Positions 41,406 through 50,636 of a DNA stretch of 64,000 nucleotides are shown here, in pieces; the first letter of the stretch is position 1, and each line of letters begins with the position of its first letter. The notes under the pieces were generated by a model, which made no database searches, was not told where the DNA came from, and was given only the letters and a program-made list of their open reading frames with translations. The stretch spans positions 124,001 through 188,000 of the forward strand of contig JAAFIF010000005.1 of NCBI GenBank assembly GCA_013298625.1, given 5' to 3'. The stretch is from Myxococcales bacterium (GTDB taxonomy: Bacteria > Myxococcota_A > Polyangia > Polyangiales > Ga0077539). Both the position numbers and the translations under genes were made by a program.

Positions 41406-43916
41406 TCAGAGCGACTCGGAGATCCGCCCCATAAACGCGTCGTAGCTCGCCGGCGGCATCGGCAGCGTGGCCGAGCGAAGGCTGAGCGTCCCGCCGCCGT
41501 ACGTGCCGAGCATGCACAGAAAGCCAGCGCCGCACCGGGAGAGGGCGTTGGAGTACTGCGTTCCGCCTCCGGCGAGCAGCGCCGCGCGGATCGCAGCGCC
41601 CGAGCCCAAGTTGATCGCCGCGAGAAAGTTCTGCCGCGAGAACCCCGTCGTGAGCGACGACGAGCCAAACGTGAAGACGCCTTGCAGAGCGCCGAACGCG
41701 AACAGCTCGCCGCTCGACCCCACGACGAGACCCGAGAGCTGCTCGCTCGCGTTGTTTGTGCCGATCCGCTGCGCCCAGCGCGTCGCTCCCGTCAGGCTGT
41801 ACTGCGCTACAAACGCGTCGTCCGTCCCGCTGGCGACGAGCATCATGCCGCCGAAGTCCGTGGTTCCGTGAAACGCGCCGCCGATCGTCACGTTGCCGTT
41901 GACCTCGTCGACGTACATCGCCGTGGGGTTCTGCGTTCCGCCCGCAGACGAAGTGAAGCTCCAACGCCTCGCGCCCGCGCTCGTGTAGCAGCCAGTGAAA
42001 ATGTCATCCACGCTGCCGACCGTCCCCGACACGCCGCCGCCGTCGTCGACCTGACCGCTCAGCATCGCAGCCACGCACAAATCGCCGCCGCCGTTGTATC
42101 CGACGGCTCTCGGAAGAAGCGCGCTGCCCGAAGACGCGCTGAAGACGCGCGTCGTCGCGAGCGGCGCTCCCGCGCGGTCGAAGCGAACGATCGCCATGTT
42201 GCGCGCGGCGACGGGCGCGCTCGTCCCCCAACCCGCGCCCGTGATCACGCGCGAGAAGCCCGCGGTGACAGCGACGTCTCCGTTGAGCGGCGAGATGGCG
42301 ACGCCGCGCGCGAGGTCCGGAAGGGCCGGAGCACCATCGGACGACCACATTTGCGACCACACGTGCGAGCCGTCAGCTCGGTAGGTCGCGACGAACGCGC
42401 GGTACGATCCCGGCGCGCTCAACACCGCGCCGCCCAAGCTCACGTCGGTCTGCGTCGCGCCAGCGATCGCCACCACCGTCGCCGCGCCGCTTCCGCGCAC
42501 GGCGATCGACTGCACGTAGTCGCTCATCGGCGTGTCGATCACGCGCGCCCAGCGAAACGTCCCCGCGCTCGTGAAGCTCGCGACGAATCCGCCGCTCGAG
42601 CCCACAGCGGTCAGCGTCTGCCCCGCCGCGATGGTGATCCGGTTCGCGAAGGTCGCAGCGATGTACAAGTTGCCGTCGCCGTCCGACGCCATCGCGCGCG
42701 GCCACAGACCGCCGTTGCTCTCGTCCATCGCCCGCGCCCACTCGCCGCAGCTCCCGCCGGTGCACGTCCCGTCGCAGAACGTCCCGCACGCGCCGCAGTT
42801 GTTGCGAGCGCTCGACAGGTCGACCTCGCAGCCATTCGCCATGTTGCCGTCGCAGTTGCCGAAGCCCGCGCGGCACGTGAAGGTGCAGCCGCCGTTGCAA
42901 GCGGCCACCGTGTTCGCCGGCGGCGTGCAAACGGTCCCGCACGCGCCGCAGTTGTTTACGTCGCTCGTCAGGTCCAGACACGTCGCGCCGCCACAGTCGC
43001 TGCGCGGAAACGGACACGCGCACGTCCCCGCCTGGCACGTCCGCCCTCCCCCGCACGCGTTGCCGCAGCGGCCGCAGTGCGCCGCGCTCGTCTGCGTGTC
43101 CACACACGCGCCGCTGCACAGCGTCTCTGTCGCCGCCGCGCAGCGACACGCGCCCGCGACGCACCGCTCGGGCGCCGTGCACGCTGTTCCGCACGCGCCG
43201 CAGTGGCTGTTGTTCGTCTGCGTGTCCACGCACGCTCCGCCGCACAATCGCTGCGCGCCAGCGCACTCGCAGCGGCCGGCCACGCAGCTCTGCCCCATCG
43301 GACACGCGTTGCCGCAGGCCCCGCAGTGAAACGCGCTCGTCTGCGTGTCCGTGCACGCGCCGGCGCACACCGTGGTCGCCCCCATCGGGCACGAGCACGT
43401 CCCGCCCGCACAGTCGATGCCCGCGGGACACACCGTTCCACACGCGCCGCAGTTGTTTCGGTCGCTGCTCGTCATGGTGCACGCGCCGCCGCACTCGACC
43501 GCGGCCCCCGGGCACTGACACATCCCGCTCGCGCACACGCGGCCGCCGCTGCACGCGTTGCCGCACGCGCCGCAATGAAGCGCGCTCGACTGCGTGTCCA
43601 CGCAGCTCGCCCCGCACAGGGTCTGTCCCCCGTCGCACGCGCGCGCGTCGGGCGCGTCGGCGTCGGGCGCCGCGTCCACCGCAGCCTCGACGCTGGCCTC
43701 GGCGTCCATGTCGACGCCTGCCTCTGCGTCCATCGCGACGCTCGCCTCCGCGTCCATCGACGCCTCGGGGCCAACGTCAGTTGACACCGTGTCAACCATC
43801 GCCTCCGCCGCGCCGTCGCCGCTCGCGTCCGCCCCTCCGTCGGCGCGCGGAATGTTCACGCAGCCGCCGGTCGCCACCACGCAACAAAGCCCTACCCAAG
43901 CACGCATTGATCTCAT
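41406..43916 (-). CDS. Lipoprotein with Cys-module array and beta-propeller-like repeats
   Basis: An 836-residue surface lipoprotein. From ATG 43916 (GGAGAGGG upstream) the signal ends ATGGC. A Met/Asp/Ala/Glu low-complexity stalk (DAEAS units, about 30-90) is followed by about eight Cys modules of the type CGGACVDTQTNNSHCGACG, each with six Cys, up to about residue 370. The second half holds repeats of the type GNLYIAATFANRITI and GDVAVTAGFSRVIT, resembling SBBP beta-propeller blades. Likely an adhesive or sensory surface protein. The Cys module also occurs once in the fibrinogen-like lipoprotein at 24669. The gene is 20 bases downstream of the PEGA gene. Confidence 0.8.
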   Translation of the reverse strand: MRSMRAWVGLCCVVATGGCVNIPRADGGADASGDGAAEAMVDTVSTDVGPEASMDAEASVAMDAEAGVDMDAEASVEAAVDAAPDADAPDARACDGGQTLCGASCVDTQSSALHCGACGNACSGGRVCASGMCQCPGAAVECGGACTMTSSDRNNCGACGTVCPAGIDCAGGTCSCPMGATTVCAGACTDTQTSAFHCGACGNACPMGQSCVAGRCECAGAQRLCGGACVDTQTNNSHCGACGTACTAPERCVAGACRCAAATETLCSGACVDTQTSAAHCGRCGNACGGGRTCQAGTCACPFPRSDCGGATCLDLTSDVNNCGACGTVCTPPANTVAACNGGCTFTCRAGFGNCDGNMANGCEVDLSSARNNCGACGTFCDGTCTGGSCGEWARAMDESNGGLWPRAMASDGDGNLYIAATFANRITIAAGQTLTAVGSSGGFVASFTSAGTFRWARVIDTPMSDYVQSIAVRGSGAATVVAIAGATQTDVSLGGAVLSAPGSYRAFVATYRADGSHVWSQMWSSDGAPALPDLARGVAISPLNGDVAVTAGFSRVITGAGWGTSAPVAARNMAIVRFDRAGAPLATTRVFSASSGSALLPRAVGYNGGGDLCVAAMLSGQVDDGGGVSGTVGSVDDIFTGCYTSAGARRWSFTSSAGGTQNPTAMYVDEVNGNVTIGGAFHGTTDFGGMMLVASGTDDAFVAQYSLTGATRWAQRIGTNNASEQLSGLVVGSSGELFAFGALQGVFTFGSSSLTTGFSRQNFLAAINLGSGAAIRAALLAGGGTQYSNALSRCGAGFLCMLGTYGGGTLSLRSATLPMPPASYDAFMGRISESL

Positions 43917-43936
43917 CGTAGAACCCTCTCCAGCAC

Positions 43937-45043
43937 TCAGAAACGCCCCGCGCACGTCACGCCCGCTGCGCCCGGCGTACACACCCAGCTCCGCGCTCCG
44001 CTCGCGCGGCTCGGCGCGCTGCGCGCAGCAGCCACCGAGAGCGTGATCGACGCCGCGGCGAAGACCCCGCCTGCGACGAAGCCCCCGATCTGAAATCCTT
44101 CGGCGAGCGCGGCGTTTTGCCGGGCCGTCGTGCACTCGACGACGCCTGGCCGACGCGCGCAGTCCGCAGCCAAGATCTCGCGGTTGTTGTAGTCCGCCAC
44201 GCCCGTCCCCACCGCGCCCGCGCCGATGCCCAAGACGCCGAGGATCCCCGTCGCGACGGCAGCGCCCACGAGCGCGCCCGAAGGCCCCGCGGGCTGAACG
44301 CGCGCATCCCCGCTGTCTCGATGCACGATCACCACGGTTGGAGCCGCGCTGGTCACCACGGGCGCCACCACGGGCCGCACCACCGTGCGCTCGCCGCCGT
44401 CGTCCATGCGCGGCAGCCCGTTGCTGTTGCCGCTCGCGTTGCTCGTCGCGCGCGCAGGCTCGCTCGCGGTGCGGTTGAGCTCGATGTTCTCGGTCGTGAT
44501 GGCGAGCTCTCCGCCGATGATCACGTCGCGCTCGAGGGGGTAGTACCCCTCGGCCGTCACGCGCATGCGCACGGTCTCGGCCCTCACTCGGATCGGCGCC
44601 GCGAACGGAAGCACCCCAACCTCGCGCCCGTTGAGAAACACACGCGCGCCATCGACGTTGCCACGCGCTGTAAATTGCCCCACCGATCGCTGCGCCACCC
44701 GCAAGTTCTCTCGAAACCGCTCGACCCACGCGGGCTGCATCAGCGCGTCCGTCGGCGCCTCGAGCGCCTCGCGCAAGAACCGCTCGGCCTCGACGGGGTG
44801 CCCGAGCGCTCCTTCGGCGACGCCCATGTGCGCGCGCGCCGTCGCGAAGCGGCCGAGCTCGTACGCACGCGAAAACCGCGCGAGCGCCTCTTGCGCCTGC
44901 CCCTGCGAGAGCAACGCACGGCCCTCGGTGATCAGCGCCGCCGCGGGCGCCGTCGACGGAGCGCTCTGCGCGTGCGCGCTCGCGGTCACCGCGAGGACGA
45001 AGAGCGAGCTGAAGAGCGTGCGCTGAAACCGAGCAGAGAGCAT
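43937..45043 (-). CDS. TPR/PEGA-domain exported protein
   Basis: A 368-residue periplasmic or envelope protein. From ATG 45043 a signal peptide (LFSSLFVLAVTASAHA) is visible. Residues about 30-110 form TPR-like helices (LISEGRALLSQGQ-like and AYELGRFATARAHMGVAEG). A PEGA domain follows (DGARVFLNGREVG, then VTAGGYYPLERD-like VTAEGYYPLERDV), a fold common with myxobacterial kinases. The C-terminal third has two Gly/Ala/Val hydrophobic helices (ALVGAAVATGILGVLGIGAG and GFVAGGVFAAASITLSVAAA), which may anchor it. It lies 70 bases after the kinase gene on the same strand and 20 bases before the propeller lipoprotein, so these three form one operon. Confidence 0.8.
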   Translation of the reverse strand: MLSARFQRTLFSSLFVLAVTASAHAQSAPSTAPAAALITEGRALLSQGQAQEALARFSRAYELGRFATARAHMGVAEGALGHPVEAERFLREALEAPTDALMQPAWVERFRENLRVAQRSVGQFTARGNVDGARVFLNGREVGVLPFAAPIRVRAETVRMRVTAEGYYPLERDVIIGGELAITTENIELNRTASEPARATSNASGNSNGLPRMDDGGERTVVRPVVAPVVTSAAPTVVIVHRDSGDARVQPAGPSGALVGAAVATGILGVLGIGAGAVGTGVADYNNREILAADCARRPGVVECTTARQNAALAEGFQIGGFVAGGVFAAASITLSVAAARSAPSRASGARSWVCTPGAAGVTCAGRF

Positions 45044-45113
45044 GACGCGCCGAGGGTAAGCCCCCATCGCGTGGCTTCGGCAACTACGCACGACACGATT
45101 CAAAAAACGAACG

Positions 45114-46787
45114 CTACAAGACAAACCCCCCGCCGACCTGCCGCGGGCCCTCTGTCGGGGTCTGCGACGCACTGCCAGCGGCGGTGCCCGAAGGGGCTGT
45201 CTGCGGGTTCGTGTTCGGTGTGTGGGAGCTTCCTTGCGGCGCGACAGGGATCGTTGGGTTGGCAGTCAGACCCGTCGTGGGTCTTCGGCCAGGACGCCCC
45301 AGGATCGCAGGGGTCTGACTGTGCGCCGCAGGGCCCTGCGCAGAACTCGCATCGACCGGGATATTTGCTGCCGAAACAGCGACATTCGCCCCGCTGTCCG
45401 GCGCCAACACCGCGGGCTCGAGCGCGGTGAGCCGCGGCTGCTCGCGCGGCCGCTCGGGAAGCGGGCTCGGGTTGTTCGCGACGCCAGTCGACGGCGCGCT
45501 TCGGTTCGCCAGGGCCACGGCGCCGATCGAGGCGAGCACCACCGCGACCAAGGCCAAGACGACTCCGCGGCGACCGTTGGCGCGGCGCGGATCGACGCCG
45601 ATCGTCTCGTCTCGGTGGAGGGGCGATGCGACTTCGATCGAGCTTCCCCCGAGCGTGCTCGGCGCGGCAGTGCGTGGCGCAGCGCTCTCGGGTTGCGCTG
45701 TTGCGACGGGGCTCGCGACGGGCTCGGCGAGCGTCGGCCCGGTGAGCGCTGCAGGCGTCGAGACGCGCTGCGCGTGGTCGTCTGCCGAGATGGCTCCGGG
45801 GCGGGCGCCGACGATCGCTTCGACCGCGCGAGCGACGGCGCTGTCGCTCGATCCATCGGCGCTCATGGTCGAGCCAAACGCGAACTCCGTCGCCCACGAG
45901 TCGCGAGAGAACGCGAAGCGCTGCCCTTCGGCGATGGGCGCGAGCGCCTCGGCCATCGCGCGCACCGAGGCGAAGCGCTGCGCGGGATCGACGCTCATCG
46001 CGCGCACGACGATGGCTTCGAACGCCGCAGAGATCCCCGGCGCTCGCTCGCGCAACGGGCGGTACTTCGCCTCGACGATGGCGTTGAGCACGAGGTAGAG
46101 CGAGTCGCCGTCGCACGGGCGCACGCCGGTCACGCACTCGTACAAGATCGCGCCGAGCGTGTACTGGTCGCTCTTGGGATCGACGCGCTTGGAGTCCCGC
46201 GCTTGCTCGGGGGACATGTACACGACGGTTCCCACCATCGCGTTCGTCTGCGTGAGCCCTTGGATCGCGCTGTCTTCGATCTTGGCGACGCCGAAGTCGA
46301 GCACGACGGGGCGAATCGAGCCGTCTCCAGCGCGGGCGATGAAGATGTTCTCGGGCTTGAGGTCTCGGTGGACGATCCCGGCGTCGTGCGCGGCGGCGAC
46401 CGCGCTGAGCACGGGTTGCACGAGCGCCGCGGTGGCGCCCACGCTGAGCTTCTGGTCTCGCTCGAGGATCGTCGCGAGCGACTGGCCTTCGAGATATTCG
46501 AGGACCATGAAGGGCGGGTCGTGTCGCTCGTCGATGTCGACGACGTCGATGACGTTGGGGTGACGGATGCGCGAGGCGGCCTCGGCTTCACGAAGAAAGC
46601 GCCCGACGGCCTCGCCGTTCTTCGCGAACTGCGGGTGAATCACCTTCACGGCGACGCGCTTGTTCATGCGAACGTGGCGCGCTTCGTACACAGCGCCCAT
46701 GCCCCCAGAGCCGAGGCGACGGCGGATCTCGTACTTGCCGGCGAGGAGGGTTCCGGCGGGCAGAGGCTGGTCGTGGGGGACGTCCAT
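45114..46787 (-). CDS. Ser/Thr protein kinase with one membrane helix
   Basis: A 557-residue Hanks-type kinase. The catalytic domain (about 15-290) has GSGGMGAVYEAR, VAVKVIH, HRDLKPEN near 140, DFGVAKI, and VGTVVYMSPEQ, all intact. After a Thr/Ala/Pro linker a single hydrophobic segment (VVLALVAVVLASIGAVALA) at about 425-445 crosses the inner membrane, leaving a Pro/Asn/Ser-rich extracytoplasmic tail of about 110 residues with no known sensor fold. ATG 46787 is sure. It precedes the PEGA and propeller genes and follows the small gene at 46841 on the same strand, so it may phosphorylate partners of that envelope operon. Confidence 0.92.
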   Translation of the reverse strand: MDVPHDQPLPAGTLLAGKYEIRRRLGSGGMGAVYEARHVRMNKRVAVKVIHPQFAKNGEAVGRFLREAEAASRIRHPNVIDVVDIDERHDPPFMVLEYLEGQSLATILERDQKLSVGATAALVQPVLSAVAAAHDAGIVHRDLKPENIFIARAGDGSIRPVVLDFGVAKIEDSAIQGLTQTNAMVGTVVYMSPEQARDSKRVDPKSDQYTLGAILYECVTGVRPCDGDSLYLVLNAIVEAKYRPLRERAPGISAAFEAIVVRAMSVDPAQRFASVRAMAEALAPIAEGQRFAFSRDSWATEFAFGSTMSADGSSDSAVARAVEAIVGARPGAISADDHAQRVSTPAALTGPTLAEPVASPVATAQPESAAPRTAAPSTLGGSSIEVASPLHRDETIGVDPRRANGRRGVVLALVAVVLASIGAVALANRSAPSTGVANNPSPLPERPREQPRLTALEPAVLAPDSGANVAVSAANIPVDASSAQGPAAHSQTPAILGRPGRRPTTGLTANPTIPVAPQGSSHTPNTNPQTAPSGTAAGSASQTPTEGPRQVGGGFVL

Positions 46788-46840
46788 GGAGCCTTCGATT
46801 CAACGGCAGACGGCGCGCGCGAGCGTCGCTCTGACAGCGC

Positions 46841-47365
46841 TCACGGGGTGGTAGGGATCGCGCGAATCGGCGAGAGCGACTCGATCAGCGTCGTGAACTC
46901 GTCCGTCGCTTGTTCGGCGTCGGCGTCGTCGACGTAGTGGGCGGCGGTGCGAAAGGTCATGACGCAGCGAAGTCTGGTGATGCCTGCGGCGGGCGAGGGC
47001 TCGACGAAGACGACGAGCTCGCTCGGGACGTCGCACAGGTCGAAGGACGAGAGCGCGCGCCACTCGCTTCCGCGGCGAAAGGCCAGCGCGACGCCGGTGC
47101 CGACGGTGCGCTCGTAGCCGAGCTCGAGCGCGCGCTCGATGATCACCCCGAGGCCGACGCGCTCGTCGAACGCGGTGTCGACGATGGCCTCGCCGCGGAT
47201 ATCCATGGGAAACGTCGAGCGAACCTTCACAGGAAACACCCACCCCCGCCGCTGTCCCCGCTCGCGCCCGTCATCGAGCCTGCGCTGACGGCGCATCCAG
47301 CTCGCGCCGCTCGACGACACGAAGGCCCCGAAGAGCGCCATCGGAACGATCCACTCGAGAGCCAT
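46841..47365 (-). CDS. Hypothetical membrane-anchored protein
   Basis: A 174-residue protein. The N-terminus MALEWIVPMALFGAFVSSSG is one membrane helix, then a strongly basic strip (RRQRRLDDGRERGQRR), then a compact mixed alpha/beta domain (GEAIVDTAFDERVGLG, ELVVFVEPSPAAGITRLRC). No known motif. The basic strip predicts a cytoplasmic domain. It starts 48 bases after prfB ends and lies 53 bases before the kinase gene, so it may be co-transcribed with either. Confidence 0.6.
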   Translation of the reverse strand: MALEWIVPMALFGAFVSSSGASWMRRQRRLDDGRERGQRRGWVFPVKVRSTFPMDIRGEAIVDTAFDERVGLGVIIERALELGYERTVGTGVALAFRRGSEWRALSSFDLCDVPSELVVFVEPSPAAGITRLRCVMTFRTAAHYVDDADAEQATDEFTTLIESLSPIRAIPTTP

Positions 47366-47413
47366 CGGTCTCCGACGCTACCACGCGCCAGCGCTCCCCC
47401 CCTGGCGTTCCGA

Positions 47414-48554
47414 TCAGAGCAGCTTGTCCTTGGTCTCCGACGCTTTGCGCTTCTCCATCTGCTTGAGCAGATAGGCCTCGATGAACTCGTCGAGGTCGCC
47501 GTCGAGCACGCGCTGCACGTCGCTGACCTTCAGCTCGGTGCGCTCGTCCTTGACCAGCCGATAGGGCGCCATCGTGTACGTGCGGATCTGCGAGCTGAAG
47601 CCCGCCTCGAGCTTTCCGGACTCGTAGTTCTTGGCGAACTCCGCTTCTTTCTTGCTGCGCTCGTACTCGTAGACCTTGGCTGCGAGCATCTTGAGCGCCT
47701 TGCGCTCGTTCTCGTGCTGCGAGCGCTCGGTCTGGCACTTCACCACGAAGCCCGTGGCCTTGTGCGTGATGCGAATCGCGGACTCGACCTTGTTGACGTG
47801 CTGGCCGCCAGCGCCGCCCGAGCGCATCGTCTCGCGGTCGTAGTCCTCTTTCTTGATGTCGACGTGAATCGAGTCATCGATGTCAGGCGTGACCTGCACC
47901 GCGGCGAACGCGGTCTGCCGCCGCGCCTGCGCGTCGTACGGAGAGATGCGGATCAGTCGGTGCACGCCCCGCTCGGCCTTCAAGAAGCCGAACGCGTTGT
48001 GTCCGTGGACGAGCAGCGTGGCGCTCTTGAGCCCCGCTTCTTCGCCCTCCATTTGCTCGAGCAGCTCGCAGGTGAACCCGTGCTGATCGCACCAGCGCAT
48101 GTACATGCGCAGGAGCATCTCGGTCCAATCCTGGGCGTCGGTGCCGCCGGTGCCGACGTTGATCTCGAGGTAGCAGTCCAGCTTGTCCTCGGGGCGGTTG
48201 AGCATCTGCTCGAGCTCGAGCCGGCGCATGAGCGCTTCGATGTGCGGGACCTGCGCCTGCACTTCGTTCGCCGTCGCCTCGTCCTTCTCGGCCGAGGCCA
48301 TGTCGAGCAGCTCGAGCGCGTCTCGCGTCTCGCGCTGGGCCTTCTCGACGGTCTCTACCAGGTTCTCGATGTGGGTCTTCTCTTTGAGAACCTTCTGCGA
48401 AGCATCGCCGCGGTCCCAGAAGCCTGGAACGAGCGTCTTTTGCTCCAACTCTTCGATGCGGATCTTCAACCTGGGGAGGTCAAAGATGCCTCCCGAGGTT
48501 CTCGCCCCTGCGGGCGAGTTCCTCTAACTTGCTTCGGGTTTCTGGGTCGATCAT
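47414..48554 (-). CDS. prfB: Peptide chain release factor 2, made by programmed +1 frameshift
   Basis: Ends translation at UGA and UAA. Translation starts at ATG 48554 and reads 24 codons (MIDPETRSKLEELARRG ...) to an in-frame TGA at 48482-48480. A +1 shift at CTT-TGA-C continues in the second frame to 47414, giving 379 residues, the normal RF2 length. The hydrolysis motif GGQ is present in SGGAGGQHVNK (about residue 250). The stop-codon recognition tripeptide, SPF in E. coli RF2, reads SPY here (ISPYDAQARRQ, about residue 203). The two frames together are one intact gene, not a broken one. Divergent from glyA, 136 bases between starts. Confidence 0.95.
48479..48494 (-). promoter_or_regulatory. 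RF2 programmed +1 frameshift site
   Basis: On the minus strand GGGAGG (48494-48489), CAT, then CTTTGAC (48485-48479) reproduces the E. coli arrangement: an internal Shine-Dalgarno-like sequence three bases before the slippery CUU, then UGA followed by C. Scarce RF2 lets ribosomes shift, so the protein controls its own level. Confidence 0.95.
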
Positions 48555-48690
48555 GGGGTCGCTCTGCTAACGCGACGCGAGCGCACCGTCAATGCAATGC
48601 CGCACTCTCCCTCCGCGGCCGCTGTGGCATCCTGCGCCGCGCCAGAGCGCCCCTCTCATCCCTCCCATACCGGCGCTAAGGAGAGACAAC

Positions 48691-49944
48691 GTGAGCTTCG
48701 ACCCGTCCCTCGAGCAAAGTGACCCCGAGATGTCCGCGCTGATCCGCGGCGAGACGCAGCGGCAGTTCGACAAACTCCGCATGATCCCCAGCGAAAACTA
48801 CGCCTCGCGCGCGGTCCAAGAGGCGATGGGCTCGCCGCTCAACAACAAGTACAGCGAAGGCTACCCCCGCAAGCGCTACTACGAGGGCCAGCAGTTCGTC
48901 GACCCGATCGAAGAGATGGCGCAAGAGCGCATCAAGAGCCTCTTCGGCGTCGAGCACGCCAACGTGCAGCCGTACTCGGGCTCGCCTGCCAACCTCGCGG
49001 TGCTCTTCGCCTTCTGCAAGCCCGGCGACCCCATCATGGGCCTGGGCTTGCCCGCGGGCGGCCACCTCACGCACGGATGGAGCGTCTCGATCACCGGCGC
49101 GTACTTCAACGCCCGCGCCTACGGCGTGCGCCGCGACGACCACCGGATCGACATGGACGAGGTCGCCAAGATCGCTGAAGAGCACAAGCCCAAGGTGATC
49201 TTCTGCGGCGGGACAGCGTACCCGCGCACCTGGGATTTCGCAGCGTTTTCTGCGATCGCGAAGAACGTCGGGGCCATCCTCGTGGCGGACATCGCGCACA
49301 TCTCCGGCCTCGTCGCGGGCGGCGCGCACCCCTCGCCCGTCGGCCACGCGGACGTGATCTCGAGCACGACGCACAAGACCCTGCGCGGACCGCGCGGCGG
49401 GATGATCATGACCCGCAAGGAGCTCGCGCCTGCGATCGACAAGGCGGTGTTTCCGGGGCTGCAGGGCGGGCCGCACGTCTCGCAGATGGCCGCGCTCGCG
49501 GTGGCCGCGAAAGAAGCGAACACCGAGTCGTTCAAGGAGTATGCGGCGCGCGTGGTGGGCAACGCCAAGGCGCTCGCGACGGCGCTCACCGACCGCGGCT
49601 ACGCGCTCGTCTCGGGCGGCACCGACAACCACTTGCTCTTGATCGACCTGACCAACAAGAACGTCACGGGAAAGCGCGCCGCCAAGGCCCTCGACCTGGC
49701 GGGGATCGAGCTCAATTACAACAGCGTTCCCTTCGACCCGCGCAAGCCCTTCGATCCGTCGGGCGTGCGCTTGGGGACGCCCGCGATCACCTCGCGCGGA
49801 CTGCGGCCCGAGCACATGGGCAAGGTCGCCGAGTGGTTCGACGAAGCCGTCAAGAACGAGGGCAACGAGGCGAAGCTCGCCGCCGTCGCCTCCGACGTGA
49901 AGGCATTCTTGCGCGACTACCCCGCGCCCGGCATCGCCCTGTAG
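48691..49944 (+). CDS. glyA: Serine hydroxymethyltransferase
   Basis: Pyridoxal-phosphate enzyme that interconverts serine and glycine, feeding one-carbon units into folate. The 417-residue protein starts at GTG 48691, right after AAGGAGAGACAAC. Family features are all visible: IPSENYASRAVQEAMGS, NKYSEGYPRKRYY, VQPYSGSPANLAVL, and the PLP-lysine motif VISSTTHKTLRGPRGG with Lys in THKTLRG. Length fits bacterial GlyA. The substrate loop reads GLPAGGHLTHG where many have LDLxxGGHLTHG. No glycine riboswitch was recognised in the 136-base leader. Divergent from prfB, convergent with kptA. Confidence 0.96.
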   Translation: MSFDPSLEQSDPEMSALIRGETQRQFDKLRMIPSENYASRAVQEAMGSPLNNKYSEGYPRKRYYEGQQFVDPIEEMAQERIKSLFGVEHANVQPYSGSPANLAVLFAFCKPGDPIMGLGLPAGGHLTHGWSVSITGAYFNARAYGVRRDDHRIDMDEVAKIAEEHKPKVIFCGGTAYPRTWDFAAFSAIAKNVGAILVADIAHISGLVAGGAHPSPVGHADVISSTTHKTLRGPRGGMIMTRKELAPAIDKAVFPGLQGGPHVSQMAALAVAAKEANTESFKEYAARVVGNAKALATALTDRGYALVSGGTDNHLLLIDLTNKNVTGKRAAKALDLAGIELNYNSVPFDPRKPFDPSGVRLGTPAITSRGLRPEHMGKVAEWFDEAVKNEGNEAKLAAVASDVKAFLRDYPAPGIAL

Positions 49945-49948
49945 CCGC

Positions 49949-50554
49949 TCAGCCCGGGTGCCCGAGCTTCGCGCGCACGCGAGCGAGCTCGCTCTGCCCC
50001 CTGCGCGTCGCCGCCTCCACGGTCACGATCGCCCCGAGCGGGACGTGCCGCGCCAGCACCACCCCGTTGGGGCTCGACCACAGGCGCTCTCCCGCCGCGC
50101 GCATCGCCGCGATCGACACGCCGAGCAGCACATCCACGTTGGCGCGCTTGCCGACCTTCGCGTCCGTGCTCTGCGCCAGGTGCACATGCGTGCGCGAGAC
50201 CGAGACGATCCCGCTCTTCACGATCCCGTCGATCGCGTCCACCGACGTCCCGTGCCACACGAGCCCATCAGCGGCTGCGAGCTCGGTCCAGCTCGCCTCC
50301 ATGGACTCCATCGAGACCACGCCCGACGAGTGCCCCTGGCACGCTCGCACGCGCTCGCCGACCACTTCGAAGCGCTTCTTGTCATTTTGCGCGACGGCCA
50401 ACTCGAACGTCGCCCGCGGCATCCGCAGCACGCGCAGCACGTCCGCGATCGCCGCGAAGCCCTCTTCGTCCATCGCGAGCCCCGCTTCGCCTGCGCCGTG
50501 GCGCAGCAGCCACGAGAGCTTCTTGCTCGCTTGCGTCACTGTCTTCGGGTCCAT
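49949..50554 (-). CDS. kptA: RNA 2'-phosphotransferase (Tpt1/KptA)
   Basis: Transfers a 2'-phosphate from RNA to NAD, giving ADP-ribose 1'',2''-cyclic phosphate. The 201-residue protein carries the family's four anchors in order: LSWLLRHGAGEAGL near 13, RACQGHSSG near 68, LVWHGTSVDAI near 97, and SRTHVHLAQS near 119; these Arg-His-Arg-Arg type residues form the catalytic tetrad of Tpt1. Length fits. ATG 50554 follows GGAGAACGAAC. It is divergent from the LysR gene. In bacteria the natural substrate is unclear; no RNA ligase of the 2'-phosphate-leaving kind is in the window. Confidence 0.93.
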   Translation of the reverse strand: MDPKTVTQASKKLSWLLRHGAGEAGLAMDEEGFAAIADVLRVLRMPRATFELAVAQNDKKRFEVVGERVRACQGHSSGVVSMESMEASWTELAAADGLVWHGTSVDAIDGIVKSGIVSVSRTHVHLAQSTDAKVGKRANVDVLLGVSIAAMRAAGERLWSSPNGVVLARHVPLGAIVTVEAATRRGQSELARVRAKLGHPG

Positions 50555-50636
50555 GTTCGTCGTTCTCCTCGGGGAGCTTACTGCGCATCGCGATCACTCT
50601 AGAAAACTGATTCTTTCTGAGCCACGCTCATGAATC

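Noticed and set aside
43680-43770. Repeated GCCTC/GTCCAT DNA words near 43.7 kb as a regulatory repeat array
   Set aside because: They encode the low-complexity Asp-Ala-Glu-Ala-Ser stalk of the lipoprotein and follow the codon frame.
48480-48482. TGA in prfB read as a frameshift mutation or sequencing error
   Set aside because: The site has the full RF2 programmed frameshift signal (GGGAGG, CTTTGAC) at codon 25, as in E. coli (codon 26).
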